From Arachidicoccus ginsenosidivorans (GTDB taxonomy: Bacteria > Bacteroidota > Bacteroidia > Chitinophagales > Chitinophagaceae): a DNA stretch of 64,000 nucleotides. Position 1 is the first letter of the stretch. Each line of letters begins with the position of its first letter. Shown in pieces: positions 9,653 to 19,616 of the stretch. Location: positions 1,054,001 through 1,118,000 of the forward strand of contig NZ_CP042434.1 of NCBI RefSeq assembly GCF_007971385.1, written 5' to 3'. The notes under the pieces are model-generated. The model saw nothing but the letters and a program-made list of their open reading frames with translations, made no database searches and was not told where the DNA came from. A program made the translations under genes and the position numbers.

Positions 9653-10507
9653 ATGGAACTGTCCGTTATAATTAGCAGCAGCAACCATGACTCCAACTGT
9701 TTAAATAAGGCTTTAACCGGTTTTGCTATGCAACGGTTCAAAGATTTTGAAATTTTAATTGCTGGTATTCAGCCCAGTAAATCTACGCTGGAACTGATAG
9801 CATCTTTTAAGCAGCGCTTTCGCGCTATTAAATACATAGAGCAACCTCCAGTAAAAAATAAATCTGCGTTACTCAATATGGCCATTCAGGCAAGTCAGGC
9901 CGACTATCTTATTTTCACCGAGGCAAATTGTATTCCCCGTCAAGATTTTCTGCAGATCCATCAAGAGCGAAAGGAAGAGACCTTTTTTCTATCGGGTGGC
10001 GCCTTTAAACTAGCACCTCAAATCCATCAGGAAGTGGAGCAACAGCATATTGAGGCGCAGACTTGTTTTGAAACCCGCTGGCTAAAAAGCCATGGTCTCC
10101 GTTTTTCCCTTAAAAACCAGCAGCTCTCCAAAAACAAGTTAAAATCCAATATTTTGAACGCCTTGATTCCGGGCAAAGCGCTCTGGAATCCTCATAACGT
10201 TTCCTGCTGGAAAAAAGACTTGATGGACATCAACGGCTTTGACGAACAAATCGATGACGCAGATCTGGCGGCCAGGGATCTCTACCAACGGCTCCGCAAC
10301 AATGATATTAAGGGGATTCGTGTTGGCTTCAATGCTATTTGCCTGCATCTAAATAAAAACACAAAAGATGCACAAAACGCAGTAGCTGTAGCCTTACAGC
10401 CTGCGGCTATAAAGCCGCTACGTTCCGCCAGACAGCCGTGGACCCAATATGGCATATACAAGGGCCGAACCCTTCCTGTGCCTTATACGGAAATTGATAA
10501 AGGTTAA
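9653..10507 (+). CDS. Family 2 glycosyltransferase
   Basis: 284 aa GT-A fold enzyme. The N-terminus MELSVIISSSNHD is the usual nucleotide-sugar binding beta strand. DFEILIAGIQPSKS and KSALLNMAIQASQADYLIFTEAN give the second Rossmann strand and the DxD-like position, here T-E-A-N rather than D-x-D. C-terminal DINGFDEQIDDADLAARDLYQRL matches the conserved G-F-D-x-x-[FI]-x-x-[ED]-D-x-[ED]-L-x-x-R block that holds the catalytic base. The rest is consistent with the galactosyltransferase-like C-domain found in Bacteroidota GT2 proteins. It lies in the glycan island; the sugar is unknown. Confidence 0.85.
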   Translation: MELSVIISSSNHDSNCLNKALTGFAMQRFKDFEILIAGIQPSKSTLELIASFKQRFRAIKYIEQPPVKNKSALLNMAIQASQADYLIFTEANCIPRQDFLQIHQERKEETFFLSGGAFKLAPQIHQEVEQQHIEAQTCFETRWLKSHGLRFSLKNQQLSKNKLKSNILNALIPGKALWNPHNVSCWKKDLMDINGFDEQIDDADLAARDLYQRLRNNDIKGIRVGFNAICLHLNKNTKDAQNAVAVALQPAAIKPLRSARQPWTQYGIYKGRTLPVPYTEIDKG

Positions 10508-10567
10508 CTGTTTTCCCTTGCCCTTAGGGTATGGGTAAACAACATGGTGACAGGAACTAGGTATAAG

Positions 10568-11705
10568 CTACAATTTGCGTTTTCTGCCTTTGGCCATTTT
10601 CAAAACAGAGCGCATGGATGGCATAAGTAGTTGTTTTAGATGGATTTTAAGTATCTTACCCATCGTTTTAGCCTTGATGTAGCGAAAATTATGATAATGA
10701 TTGCCCAGTTCAAATTTTAGCTGCTCAATTTTTCAGGGGTAGATAGTTCCTCTGGCAGCATCGTGTCCATAAGTTCCCTGACTCTATAGCGCTCCGTGGC
10801 AATTCTATAAGCGGTACGGGAGCGTTCTTCTGCCTGGTATTGTTTGATAGATTCACTATCTAAATGTTTGACCACTTCTTTTACAATCGGATAGTTTTCC
10901 TTGGCAAACTGCGGCATATAAAGCCGCATTCTGCCTTCATAGCACTGTTGATCAAAATCAATGGCACGGATATTATATTGGGTCCCTTCGATGTCTGGCG
11001 TAATATCCACCACAAAATTATAAGACCGCATATCTCCCAAAAGACGAATAAAGCAGGATTCATTGAACTTGACAAAGGTTTTCAACAACCTGACTTTATT
11101 GGTTTCAGGGCTATTTAGGTAATCCCTGATAAAAATATCACCTGGAATACCAGCAATATGCTCTTCAATTAAAGTTTGCCCATAAGTAAAAAAAGTAACC
11201 CTGGAGGTAGCCAGTAAATGCTCCCATTCTAATCCATAAATACGATTGGCATCAGCTTTTTTGATATAAAAATGGTCGTAATTGCCATTATTTACATTGA
11301 CAATACGTATTCTGAAGGGTTGGCTATTGCCAAAACTGCAAAAATCGATTCTCTCAACGCTCAGATTGGCCGCAAAGCTATAATCCCCCTCCGTTTTGAG
11401 GATGGCATAACACTTTAATAAGCCGTCTTTTAAAAATCCCATTCCCGCATATCATAACTCACCTGTTCCCAGGCCGTTTCCTCTCCCTGGTCATTAACCA
11501 GAGGCCGGGCATAGGTAAAATGAATCAGGTCTTGGTACTGAACGGGTAATATTAGCTCTCTACCATAGGTTTTCAGATAGGTGCGCAGCCTTTCACTGAC
11601 CGGATAAATCGGCTTTTTCCTGGACGGCGGGGCTGCTTTTTGGGGTTCTATTCTCATACTTACTTTACAAAAATGCAGCTGTGAAACGGCTGCCTTTGTT
11701 GCCAT
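10568..11705 (-). CDS. Bacteroidota kinase-like protein (LPS kinase-like fold), two frameshifts
   Basis: Two visible pieces and a C-terminal tail form one protein of about 379 codons when one base is restored at each of two homopolymers. The first is the A5 run at 11432-11436 (joins ...REWDF to LKDGLL...), the second the T5 run at 10729-10733 (joins ...STPEK to IEQLKFEL... and extends the frame to the stop at 10568). Kinase-like features are EHIAGIPGD, a catalytic-loop-like LLGDMRSYNFVV and a metal-site-like AIDFDQQ. The family is common in Bacteroidota surface-glycan regions and resembles LPS core kinases, but no substrate is established. The start is either 11705 or the internal ATG at 11657; the latter gives MRIEPQ. 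Position beside the glycosyltransferases supports a glycan role. Confidence 0.65.
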
Positions 11706-11810
11706 AAAAGTACAATTTAAATTTTTAGTCGCTTTAGCGGCTCCTGGATAATATTTTAACTGCTTTTTTGCTTTTTGGCTAGGGGTAAGGCTGATCCCAA
11801 ACGTAATTAC

Positions 11811-12083
11811 ATGGAAGAAACATTTGCCAGTTTTAGTAAAAGAAAAAAAATGAAGAAAATTACCAAATTTGGGGTCAAACTAATCAGACTTCTTTACAGT
11901 GACCGTATGGCACTTATTCAGATAATTCTGGGGTTGGTAAGTATTGCTTTTGGGCTCTGGCTAGGTAAGCGACCAGAATATGTGAATATTACGGTAGGCT
12001 GTATCCTGATTCTTATGGGGACTTATCAACTCATCTGCAATAAAATAAAAAGGAGAAAACAGATGCACCGCCAACGTACATAG
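11811..12083 (+). CDS. Small membrane protein, unknown function
   Basis: About 90 aa from the ATG at 11811; the ATG at 11850 is also possible. A basic N-terminal part (KRKKMKKITKFG) is followed by two hydrophobic helices (about ALIQIILGLVSIAFGLWL and ITVGCILILMGTYQLI) and a basic tail (KIKRRKQMHRQ). This is the pattern of a two-pass inner-membrane protein with both ends in the cytoplasm. I do not recognise a family. It is divergent from the kinase-like gene and about 150 bp before the convergent XRE regulator. Confidence 0.45.
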   Translation: MEETFASFSKRKKMKKITKFGVKLIRLLYSDRMALIQIILGLVSIAFGLWLGKRPEYVNITVGCILILMGTYQLICNKIKRRKQMHRQRT

Positions 12084-12231
12084 CAGACAAAGACTCATTT
12101 TTTTCGATAATCAATTAAGGCAATTCAAATAGTTGACACTTCTTTATTTCCTTCACACAAATGCGTTCATGGAGCAACAGTCTATTCAAGTCTTCCCCTT
12201 TAAATTATGCTTCCAAAATCCCCTATTATTT

Positions 12232-12636
12232 TTAAGCGTTGTTCTTTTCTAACAGAACGATCCTTTGATAATTTTTTATAATTCGATTAAATGCTGCAAT
12301 GGCTTTAAGGTCAACCACTTTATGGGGAATATCACTAACCGGACAGACTGACTCACTTAATGCAGTGTCAATGTTATCAGTGTAGAAGATGGCTACATCA
12401 ACGCCAAACAAATCAGCCAATTTTTCCAAAATATCGAGGGAGATTTCCAGCGGCTCTTCAATAGATTTTTCTGCCAGCACTTCTGAGGCCGCTTCATAAC
12501 AATTGACCAATTCCTTTTTAACCCCGAGAAAAGCGGCTATTGCCTCTTGGCTATAGCCAAAATTTTCTCTTAACCTCTTTATGATGCTACCTTGATGTTG
12601 TATTGTTTTCATATATGGCCATTCAAATGTTTGCAA
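12232..12636 (-). CDS. XRE family helix-turn-helix regulator
   Basis: 134 aa. Residues about 14-70 form a lambda-repressor-type HTH (IIKRLRENFGYSQEAIAAFLGVKKELVNCYE) followed by the ILEKLADLFGVD helix typical of XRE proteins. The C-terminal 50 residues are a Bacteroidota-type extension with no catalytic motif. The ATG at 12612 (MKTIQHQG) is an alternative start. Antitoxins of this type usually have an ImmA/IrrE-like metallopeptidase or a toxin next to them; none is visible, so a stand-alone regulator is likely. Confidence 0.8.
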   Translation of the reverse strand: MQTFEWPYMKTIQHQGSIIKRLRENFGYSQEAIAAFLGVKKELVNCYEAASEVLAEKSIEEPLEISLDILEKLADLFGVDVAIFYTDNIDTALSESVCPVSDIPHKVVDLKAIAAFNRIIKNYQRIVLLEKNNA

Positions 12637-12795
12637 TTAATATTACAAAGATCGGCAATTTCTTTAAAAATCCTTTTCTAAAATTGTCAGATTCAGTGCT
12701 TCACCGCAAAAATTATAATTTGCGCCCATTTAGCCATGCGTGGTAAACCTATTATAGCATCCAGGCGTTTTTGTATTCTAACCAGGTAGCACAAT

Positions 12796-14520
12796 TTAAT
12801 ATCCATCAACACTGTCATCTCCCCTGGTGTCCGCTGCTGCCTGCATACCAGCTCTTTCTTTAACACCCGTTTTACTCATTTTTTGCTGGTCAAATAATAT
12901 AATTTCTGTCCTGCCAATACCGTTTACTGTTTTGATGGCATAGCCCATCTGTTTTAGGCTATCTGTTACCCCTGGGGCAAAACCGTCTTCCATCATGGTG
13001 GTATCAGGCAGCCACTGATGATGAAACTTAGGCGCTGCTGTCGCTTCTTTGGGTGTTTTCCCATAATCGATAATATCTACGATGGTCTGGAAAACAGAAG
13101 TTGGGATCGTTGTTCCACCTGGCGTGCCTACCACCATATAGGGTGCATTATTTTTTAAAACAAGCGTTGGACACATGGAACTCAGCATCCTTTTGCCAGG
13201 CTCAATAGCATTGGCGATGCCGCCTACGGCGCCAAACATATTCGGCACGCCGGGCTTGGCGCTGAAGTCATCCATTTCATCATTGAGCAGAAAACCGGCA
13301 CCTTTTACCACTACCCTACTGCCAAAATTCCCGTTTAAGGTCGTGGTAATGGACACAAGATTTCCCTCTTTATCCGCTACGCAGATATGTGTGGTTTCTT
13401 TGTGTTCATAAAGCTGGCCTGCTTTTACAATGGTTGAAGGTGTGGCTTTTGTGGGATCAAAACCTGCCATCCTACTCTTTAGATATGTCTTATTTAGCAA
13501 AAGACTGTCGGGTACCTGAAAATAATCCGGATCCCCCATATATTCTGCCCTGTCCGCAAAGGCGCGCCGTTCTGCTTCTGTCATGATATGCACGGCCTTG
13601 GCGGATAAAAAGCCCATGGTATCAATATTAAAGGGTTGAATCATGCCCATCATCTGGGCAAGTAATAAGCCGCCGCTGCTGGGAGGCGGAAAACTGACAA
13701 CCTGGTATCCGTGATAAGCAAACTGTACTGGTGTTCTTGGGATGGCCTGATAACGGTTAAGATCCTGCTGCCTGATAATCCCACCACCTCTTTGCATTTC
13801 GGCGACGATTAATTTAGCCGTTCTTCCTGTATAAAACCCTGCGGCGCCTTTATCCCGAATAAGGTTTAAAGTGGCGGCAAGTTCTGGTTGTACCAGCAGA
13901 TCTCCTGATTGCCATGGGGTAGCTTTGACAAATGCCACTGGCGCATCATTATATCTCTGGAAGTCTTTTTTAAACCTGTTAAGTAACCTGGCCTCACTTT
14001 CAGTAATCTTAAATCCTTTTTCCGCAAGTTCAATGGCCGGATCAATCAACTTTTTAAAAGGCAACCTGGCATTTTTATACATACTAAAAATGCCCGCAAC
14101 CGCCCCAGGGACACCTACTGAGAGATGGCCATCCTGAGATTTATGCAGATCTGCCTGCCCATTGCTATCTAAATACATATTTTTGTTGCTAAAAAGGGCG
14201 CTCTCTCCCTAAAGTCCAAGGCCTGGAGCTTGCCATCAGCTGTCCTTGCAACCATAAAACCTCCTCCTCCGATATTGCCTGCTTGTGGGTAAACAACGGC
14301 GAGTGCCAGCTGTGTAGCAATTGCGGCGTCATAGGCATTGCCACCCTGGCGCAAAATATCCGCACCAATGCGTGCACCGTAGGCCGATGCGCAGACGACA
14401 ACTCCGTTTTTATAATGGCCATTTTTAACGGGCCTGGGTTGTGCAGACAGCAAGCCAATGCTTAAACAGAAAAGATTAATCAGTGAAAATAAAGGAAAAA
14501 TGTTGATTTAATTTTAACAT
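12796..14520 (-). CDS. ggt: Gamma-glutamyltransferase (frameshifted)
   Basis: Periplasmic Ntn-hydrolase that cleaves gamma-glutamyl bonds (glutathione). The N-terminal piece carries the GNAYDAAIATQLAL and IGGGGFM motifs. The large piece carries the autoprocessing and catalytic Thr in KETTHICVAD, LNDEMDDFS, and GTPGGTTIPT near the C-terminus. The pieces join in frame (ATKN-MYLDSNG) if one base is added to the T5 run at 14180-14184. Upstream, a signal-peptide-like sequence (FSLINLFCLSIGLLSAQ) is in frame with the protein but has no start. The nearest ATG, at 14520, is in another frame and reaches it if one T of the T5 run at about 14496-14500 is removed. That makes the start uncertain; 14453 (TTG) is the first in-frame candidate without correction. 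Confidence 0.88.
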
Positions 14521-14777
14521 TGTAATATTTTGAAGGATCAAACGATAGGGGCCTACTGCATCCAGACCTGGTTTTCACAGCTTGCTCAAGTAAAATTAAC
14601 CAATCATTTGCAGTCCGTCCCTCAAAAATTCCGTTATTTTTAGCCGCCTTTCTAAATCTAGCCAATTGAATCAAATCACTGAAATATTTGAATATTTTTC
14701 AAGATAATTACACCGGAATACTTTAACTTTCCTCATGAATTAGAAAGCGTTTATCTATACAGCAAAAATTAGAATCT

Positions 14778-15564
14778 ATGATAGTCGATGAAAAAGAAGC
14801 AAAAGAAGGATTTGTAAAATCAGAGGTACATAACCATATATCTACCATTTTATTTTATCACCCTAAGGGCAATGCACTCCCTTCAAAACTGTTAAAAAGC
14901 TCAAGGAAGAAATAGACCATGGCTCCCATGATGACAATGTTAGAGTGATTTTACTGCGTTCTGTGCAACACGATGTATTTTGCTCAGGCGCTTACTTTAA
15001 TGAGTTATTGGAAATCAAGGATCAAAAAGCAGCTCAGACATTTTTTATGGGCTTTGCAGAAGTCATAAAATCCATGCGTAAATGTGCCAAACTTATTGTG
15101 GCCCGGGTACATGGCAAGGTTGTCGGCGGCGGACTGGGACTGGTAGCTGCTGCGGATTACGCCATCGCCCTTGAAGGTGCTGATGTAAGGCTTAGTGAAC
15201 TTTCCATTGGCATTGGTCCTTATGTTATTGCGCCAGCCATGGTTCGTAAGATGGGCTTATCCTCATTTAGTCAACTAGCGATCGATGCCCATCTGTGGCG
15301 CAACAGTGACTGGGCACGCAGAAAAGGATTATATGCTGAATTACATCCCAATAAGGCCTCTCTGGAAGAATCTATTGAAAGGCTGACCACATCGCTTTCT
15401 AAAATTCTCAGGCGGCCAACACCAATCTTAAAAAGATGCTCTGGGAAGACACCCCAGATTGGGATAATTTATTACAGGAGCGTGCTGCCAAGACCGGAGA
15501 ATTGCTCCTGCAACAACAGGCACAACAGTTTTTAGCCCAGTTCAATAAAAGTGTAATTTTCTAA
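14778..15564 (+). CDS. Enoyl-CoA hydratase/isomerase family protein (frameshifted)
   Basis: Crotonase-fold protein of about 262 aa when two homopolymers are each lengthened by one A. The first is the A5 at 14894-14898, so that LLKKLKEEIDHGS joins to VILLRSVQ. The second is the A4 at 15401-15404, which opens the C-terminal MLWEDTPDWD...NKSVIF end. Crotonase features are FCSGAYFNEL (first oxyanion-hole and CoA region), GKVVGGGLGLVAAADYAIA (second oxyanion-hole Gly block) and the LSELSIGIGP strand. Glu residues equivalent to the hydratase acid/base pair are not both obvious, so the reaction (hydratase or isomerase/lyase) is open. It is monocistronic and ends at a strong bidirectional terminator. 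Confidence 0.8.
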
Positions 15565-15590
15565 AATGGGAATTTATTAAAATTTTAAAG

Positions 15591-15632
15591 AAAAGGCCCC
15601 GTTCCAAAAATTAATTGGAGACGGGGCCTTTT
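15591..15632. terminator. Bidirectional terminator between convergent genes
   Basis: 12-bp perfect inverted repeat (AAAAGGCCCCGT, 15591-15602, against 15621-15632), extended inside by a TCC/GGA pairing. It is followed by T-runs on both strands. It separates the enoyl-CoA hydratase gene from the AhpD-like gene. Confidence 0.9.
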
Positions 15633-15681
15633 TTCATGTGGTTGTAGAAAAATGTATAACCGGCTACTTCAGGCAATTGCC

Positions 15682-16281
15682 TTAGTCAGCCAAAACTGTA
15701 ATCAGACTCTTGATGACAGCGCCTAATTTTACGGCTTCTAAAATCTTGATTTCTGGAGTGCCTTCGTTAACGAGTTTGGACTCATGAGAATTGACACAGA
15801 GTTCACAACCATTGACAGCTGAAATGACCAGGCTGATCAGTTCAAAAGCTTCTTTGCCGATCACTGGATTCATCATTATAGACATTTTAATACCAGCGGG
15901 CTGTGTATTGTAAAATTCTTTACCGGCGAAGTGTCGGAAACGGTAGAATATATTATTGACATTCATAAGAGAAGTCAGGGAGACCACTTCAGCCAATTCT
16001 TCTTTTGTGGCGCCTGCCTCAACAGCCGCTGCGCTGAATGCGCTTTTCAGGGGGACAAATTTTTCATTAACGGCCACACTATAAGCGATTAGATAAGCTT
16101 CTTTTTGTGACAGATTCTGGGCATTTTTCAATGAATTTGTTACATTAATTTTCAAATCCTTGATATAGCGTGCATTGGTCTGTAATAAAGTCTCTGCTTC
16201 TGCAGAGGGCGTATAGTCTTCTACCTGTAAGAAATTCAACAAATTCGTATACGTTTCGTTTTCTATTGCTGTAATTGACAT
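15682..16281 (-). CDS. AhpD-like alkylhydroperoxidase (carboxymuconolactone decarboxylase family)
   Basis: 199 aa all-helical protein. The redox motif is the CxxC in GCELCVNSHE (about residues 163-172), with the following His typical of the AhpD active site ([E]-x11-C-x-x-C-x-x-x-H). AhpD-type proteins reduce oxidised AhpC or act as peroxidases themselves. The gene lies 180 bp downstream of ahpC on the same strand, separated by a hairpin at 16390-16412. It may be read through from the ahpC promoter or have its own. The two together form a peroxide-defence pair. Confidence 0.85.
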   Translation of the reverse strand: MSITAIENETYTNLLNFLQVEDYTPSAEAETLLQTNARYIKDLKINVTNSLKNAQNLSQKEAYLIAYSVAVNEKFVPLKSAFSAAAVEAGATKEELAEVVSLTSLMNVNNIFYRFRHFAGKEFYNTQPAGIKMSIMMNPVIGKEAFELISLVISAVNGCELCVNSHESKLVNEGTPEIKILEAVKLGAVIKSLITVLAD

Positions 16282-16389
16282 AATATTTAAATAATTTAAT
16301 TGGAGGATGTTGGTTGATAAAAGAAAGGATCGTTCTTGTTATCCTAAAATAAAGATACTCCTCATTTAAACCAACCTTTTTTTAAAAAA

Positions 16390-16412
16390 GGGCAGGCAAG
16401 TTTTGCCCGCCC
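16390..16412 (-). terminator. Hairpin between ahpC and the AhpD-like gene
   Basis: 10-bp stem with one mismatch (GGGCAGGCAA / TTGCCCGCCC) and a 3-nt loop. On the minus strand it is followed by a T-rich tract. It may terminate or attenuate the ahpC transcript. Confidence 0.6.
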
Positions 16413-16461
16413 ACCCTTCTTTTTTTCTTAGTTGTCACTATTTTTCACTTGCTGCAGGAAA

Positions 16462-17029
16462 TTAGTTTAATTCTGCATTTAACTGAGCGGTTAAGGTTTC
16501 TTCACCTTTATTCCAGTTACAAGGGCAAAGTTCATCTGTTTGCAACCCGTCCAGTACACGGAGTACTTCTTGTACATTACGACCTACATTGAGATCATTT
16601 ACGCTCACCCAACGAATAACCCCTTCCTGGTCAATGATAAAAGTGGCACGGTAGGCTACTTTTCTTCTGCTTCCAGAATACCCAGCTCTTCTGCCAGGGA
16701 TTTAGAAGTATCGGCCAGCATTGGGAATTTAAGGTCTTTTAAATCTTTATGATCTTTTCTCCAGGCGACATGTACAAATTCAGAATCTGTGGATGCACCG
16801 ATTAAAGTAGTATCACGGTCTGTAAATTCTTCATAATTTCTATTAAACTCAGCTATTTCAGTTGGGCATACAAATGTGAAGTCTTTTGGCCACCAGAACA
16901 GTACAGTCCACTTACCTTTCAAATCCTCATTGCTTAAATCAATAAACTCTTTGCCTTTTCAGTTGAAACGGCTGCCTTCTTGGTAAATGTAGGAAACTGA
17001 CTTCCGATGGATAAAATTCTGTTGCTCAT
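16462..17029 (-). CDS. ahpC: Peroxiredoxin AhpC, typical 2-Cys (frameshifted)
   Basis: Reduces hydrogen peroxide and organic hydroperoxides. The protein (about 189 aa) is recovered from three frame segments by adding one base at T4 16956-16959 (joins MSNRILSIG...STEKG to KEFIDLSNEDL) and one at T4 16660-16663 (joins GILEAEEK to VAYRATFII). The peroxidatic Cys is in FTFVCPTE and the resolving Cys in ELCPCNW near the C-terminus, the AhpC1 arrangement. WWPKDFTFVCPTEIAEF and VSVNDLNVGRN are also typical. An OxyR-like operator lies 77-112 bp upstream of the start. Loss of this gene by two real frameshifts in one isolate seems unlikely. Confidence 0.92.
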
Positions 17030-17105
17030 TTTTAATCCTTTTTATTTATATGGTTGATAATTAATTATTACGCTGCAAAATTAGGACAAAACATTATAGG
17101 TAAAA

Positions 17106-17141
17106 ATTGTTATTAGCTATCCTGATATAGATAATATCTAT
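17106..17141 (-). promoter_or_regulatory. Probable OxyR operator upstream of ahpC
   Basis: Read on the minus strand, 17141-17127 is ATAGATATTATCTAT. This fits the OxyR half-operator ATAGnTnnnAnCTAT at every fixed position. After 6 nt, 17120-17106 reads ATAGCTAATAACAAT, which fits at all fixed positions except one in the last tetranucleotide. The classical spacing between half operators is 7 nt. The site is placed where OxyR would contact RNA polymerase at ahpC. No oxyR gene is in the window. Confidence 0.6.
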
Positions 17142-17238
17142 AAGATAAATCCGATTTTCTACCAGCTCCCCTCCTGGCTTACCTTACAGCAATTTTCTGT
17201 ATAAACTTCCGTACTTTTAAAGCCAAAATTTTAGATGC

Positions 17239-19417
17239 ATGAAGCAAGTTAAATGTTTACTAACCCTATTTTTTGCCTGTGTTTGGATGACAACACAGCT
17301 AGCTGCGCAACCTTATGTAACCAAATATAAATGGTCCAGGGATGGCGATCAGTATTACACCATAAGTAATGGAGAGATTGTCCGGGTGCATATGCCGGAT
17401 CAGACCTCCACCACAGTACTCTCTAAAGTGGATCTAACAACCCAAAGTATCAAGCAGCAAGTCAAACCGGAGGACTTTACCATTAGCGAGGATGGCAGCA
17501 AAATTCTGATCTATACCAACTCTAAAAAAGTATGGCGATACCATACCCGTGGCGATTACTGGGTCTATGACGTGGCCTCTAAAGCCCTTACTAGGCTTGG
17601 TAAAGGCTTGCCAGAAAGTTCTTTGATGTTCGCTAAATTTTCACCAGATGGCAAAAAAGTAGCTTACAGCAGCCAGCATAATATGTACGTGGAAGATTTA
17701 ACGTCTCATCAGATAAAACAGTTGACTAAGGATGGTACTGATAGGATTATCAATGGCACCTTTGACTGGGTATATGAGGAAGAATTTGGTGCCAGAGACG
17801 GATTCAGATGGTCAAATGACAGTAAGAAAATCGCTTTCTGGCATGTAGATGCCAGAAAGATCAAGAATTTTCTGATGATCAATAATACAGATTCTATCTA
17901 TCCTTTTACCATCCCGGTAGAATATCCGGTAGTGGGAGAAGAACCTTCTGCTGTAAAGATTGGCGTAGTTAATATTGATAATGATAAGATCACCTGGATG
18001 CAGATACCAGGAGATCCGAGAGAACATTACCTGCCCCGTATGGAATGGACGACAGGGGATGAAGTAGTCGTTCAGCAACTAGACCGTAAGCAGCAAGTCA
18101 GTACACTGTATCTGGCAAACAGCTCAAATGGGGTGGCCCATCCTTTTTATAAAGAAAAAAGCGATACCTGGGTTGATATTAAATCCCGGTGGCATGGGAT
18201 AATCCGATTGGCTGGGATTTTATTGAACAGGGCAAGGCCTTTTTATGGGTTACGGAAAAAGATGGCTGGCGCCATATCTACCGTGTAGATATGCAGGGCC
18301 ATGAAAAGTTGATTACCAAAGGAGACTACGATATACTGGATCTGCTCGCCGTCAACGAAAAAGAAGGCTACGTTTATTTTATGGCTTCCCCGGATAATGC
18401 CACTCAAAATTATCTTTATAGAACCAAACTGGATGGTTCAGGCAAGGCGGAAAGAGTATCTCCCACAGATGAGCAAGGCACACATTCCTACAATATTTCT
18501 CCAAACGGGAAATATGCGGAACACACTTTTTCCAATGCGAATACCTTCCCTATCCGCGATTGGGTAGCGCTTCCTTCCAATAAGATTATCGGCACAAAAC
18601 CGGTTGCAAGAACGCTGCCTCCCGGCTTTCCACAGGTCAAATATATCCAGATCAAAACAGATGAAGGAATTGTTATGGACGCATCCGTTACGCTGCCTGA
18701 GCATTTTGATTCTACAAAAAAATATCCCCTTGTATTTTATGTCTATACCGAACCAGCCAGCTGCACGGTCAAGGACAGCTGGGGCAATGGTCGTAATTTT
18801 CTTTATCAGGGGATATGCAAAAAGACGGCTATATCTATGTCAGCATCGACAGTAGAGGCACACCGGCACCAAAAGGCACTGCCTGGAGGCATAGTATTTA
18901 TAAAAAAGTCGGTATTTTAAATATTCATGATCAGTATGAAGCCGCTAAAAAAGTGGTCGCCTGGCCTTTTGTTGATAAAAACCGGGTCGCTGTATGGGGC
19001 TGGAGCGGAGGTGGTTCTACAACGCTGAATCTGATGTTCCAGCATCCGGATGTATATAAAACAGGAATCGCTGTAGCTGCCGTAGCCAACTTTTTGACTT
19101 ATGACAATGTCTATCAAGAACGTTATATGGGGCTGCCCACCGATCCGGACAATACCTACAAAACCGCCTCCCCTTTGAGCCATGCAGGTGGTCTGGAGGG
19201 CAACCTGCTGGTAATTCACGGGTCAGGAGACGATAATGTGCATTATCAGAACGCAGAAATGCTGATAAACGAACTGATTAAACACGATAAGATTTTCAGC
19301 TTTATGGAGTTCCCCAATAGAACACATGCACTCTCCGAAGGCGAAGGCACGTCTAAGTTTTTAGCGCATTTATATACGCATTACCTGCAGCAGCACTGTC
19401 CTGCTGGCGCAAAATAG
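17239..19417 (+). CDS. Dipeptidyl peptidase IV, S9B family (frameshifted)
   Basis: Periplasmic serine peptidase removing Xaa-Pro dipeptides. A signal peptide is visible (LLTLFFACVWMTTQLAAQ). The N-terminal beta-propeller contains FDWVYEEEFG, whose Glu pair binds the free amino terminus in true DPP IV. The C-terminal hydrolase domain has the nucleophile in WGWSGGGS, the Asp in HGSGDDNVH and the His in NRTHALS. Three frame segments join into about 726 aa if one C is added at 18185-18187 (DIKSPVAWDNP) and one G at 18809-18812 (LYQGDMQKDG). Length and order match the family, so the splits look like sequence errors. Flanked by a strong terminator at 19501-19552. Confidence 0.92.
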
Positions 19418-19500
19418 GGTTTTACTTTTGCGTGCAGTAACATTGCCCTTTTCTAAAAATCGGAGAAGGTTTATTATCAGGGAAAGCCTACGGTAATTAA

Positions 19501-19552
19501 ATAAAAAATCGGTTTGTGTTTAAATCTAATTAAACACAAACCGATTTTTTAT
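19501..19552. terminator. Strong bidirectional terminator, 22-bp perfect stem
   Basis: Perfect 22-bp inverted repeat (19501-19522 against 19531-19552) with an 8-nt loop. Each outer end is an A-run/T-run, so it works in both directions. It separates the DPP IV gene from the convergent queE. Confidence 0.9.
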
Positions 19553-19616
19553 AATCACACACTATTTCTAAAATTGCTTTACTTCAAAAAGCCTTTAGTT
19601 CATCCCTTTAGTAAAT

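Noticed and set aside
12232..12636. Toxin-antitoxin pair with the XRE gene
   Set aside because: No toxin or ImmA/IrrE-like gene beside it; the neighbouring small membrane protein is on the other strand.
14480..14674. A 64-codon minus-strand frame upstream of ggt
   Set aside because: Overlaps the reconstructed ggt signal region and has no family features.
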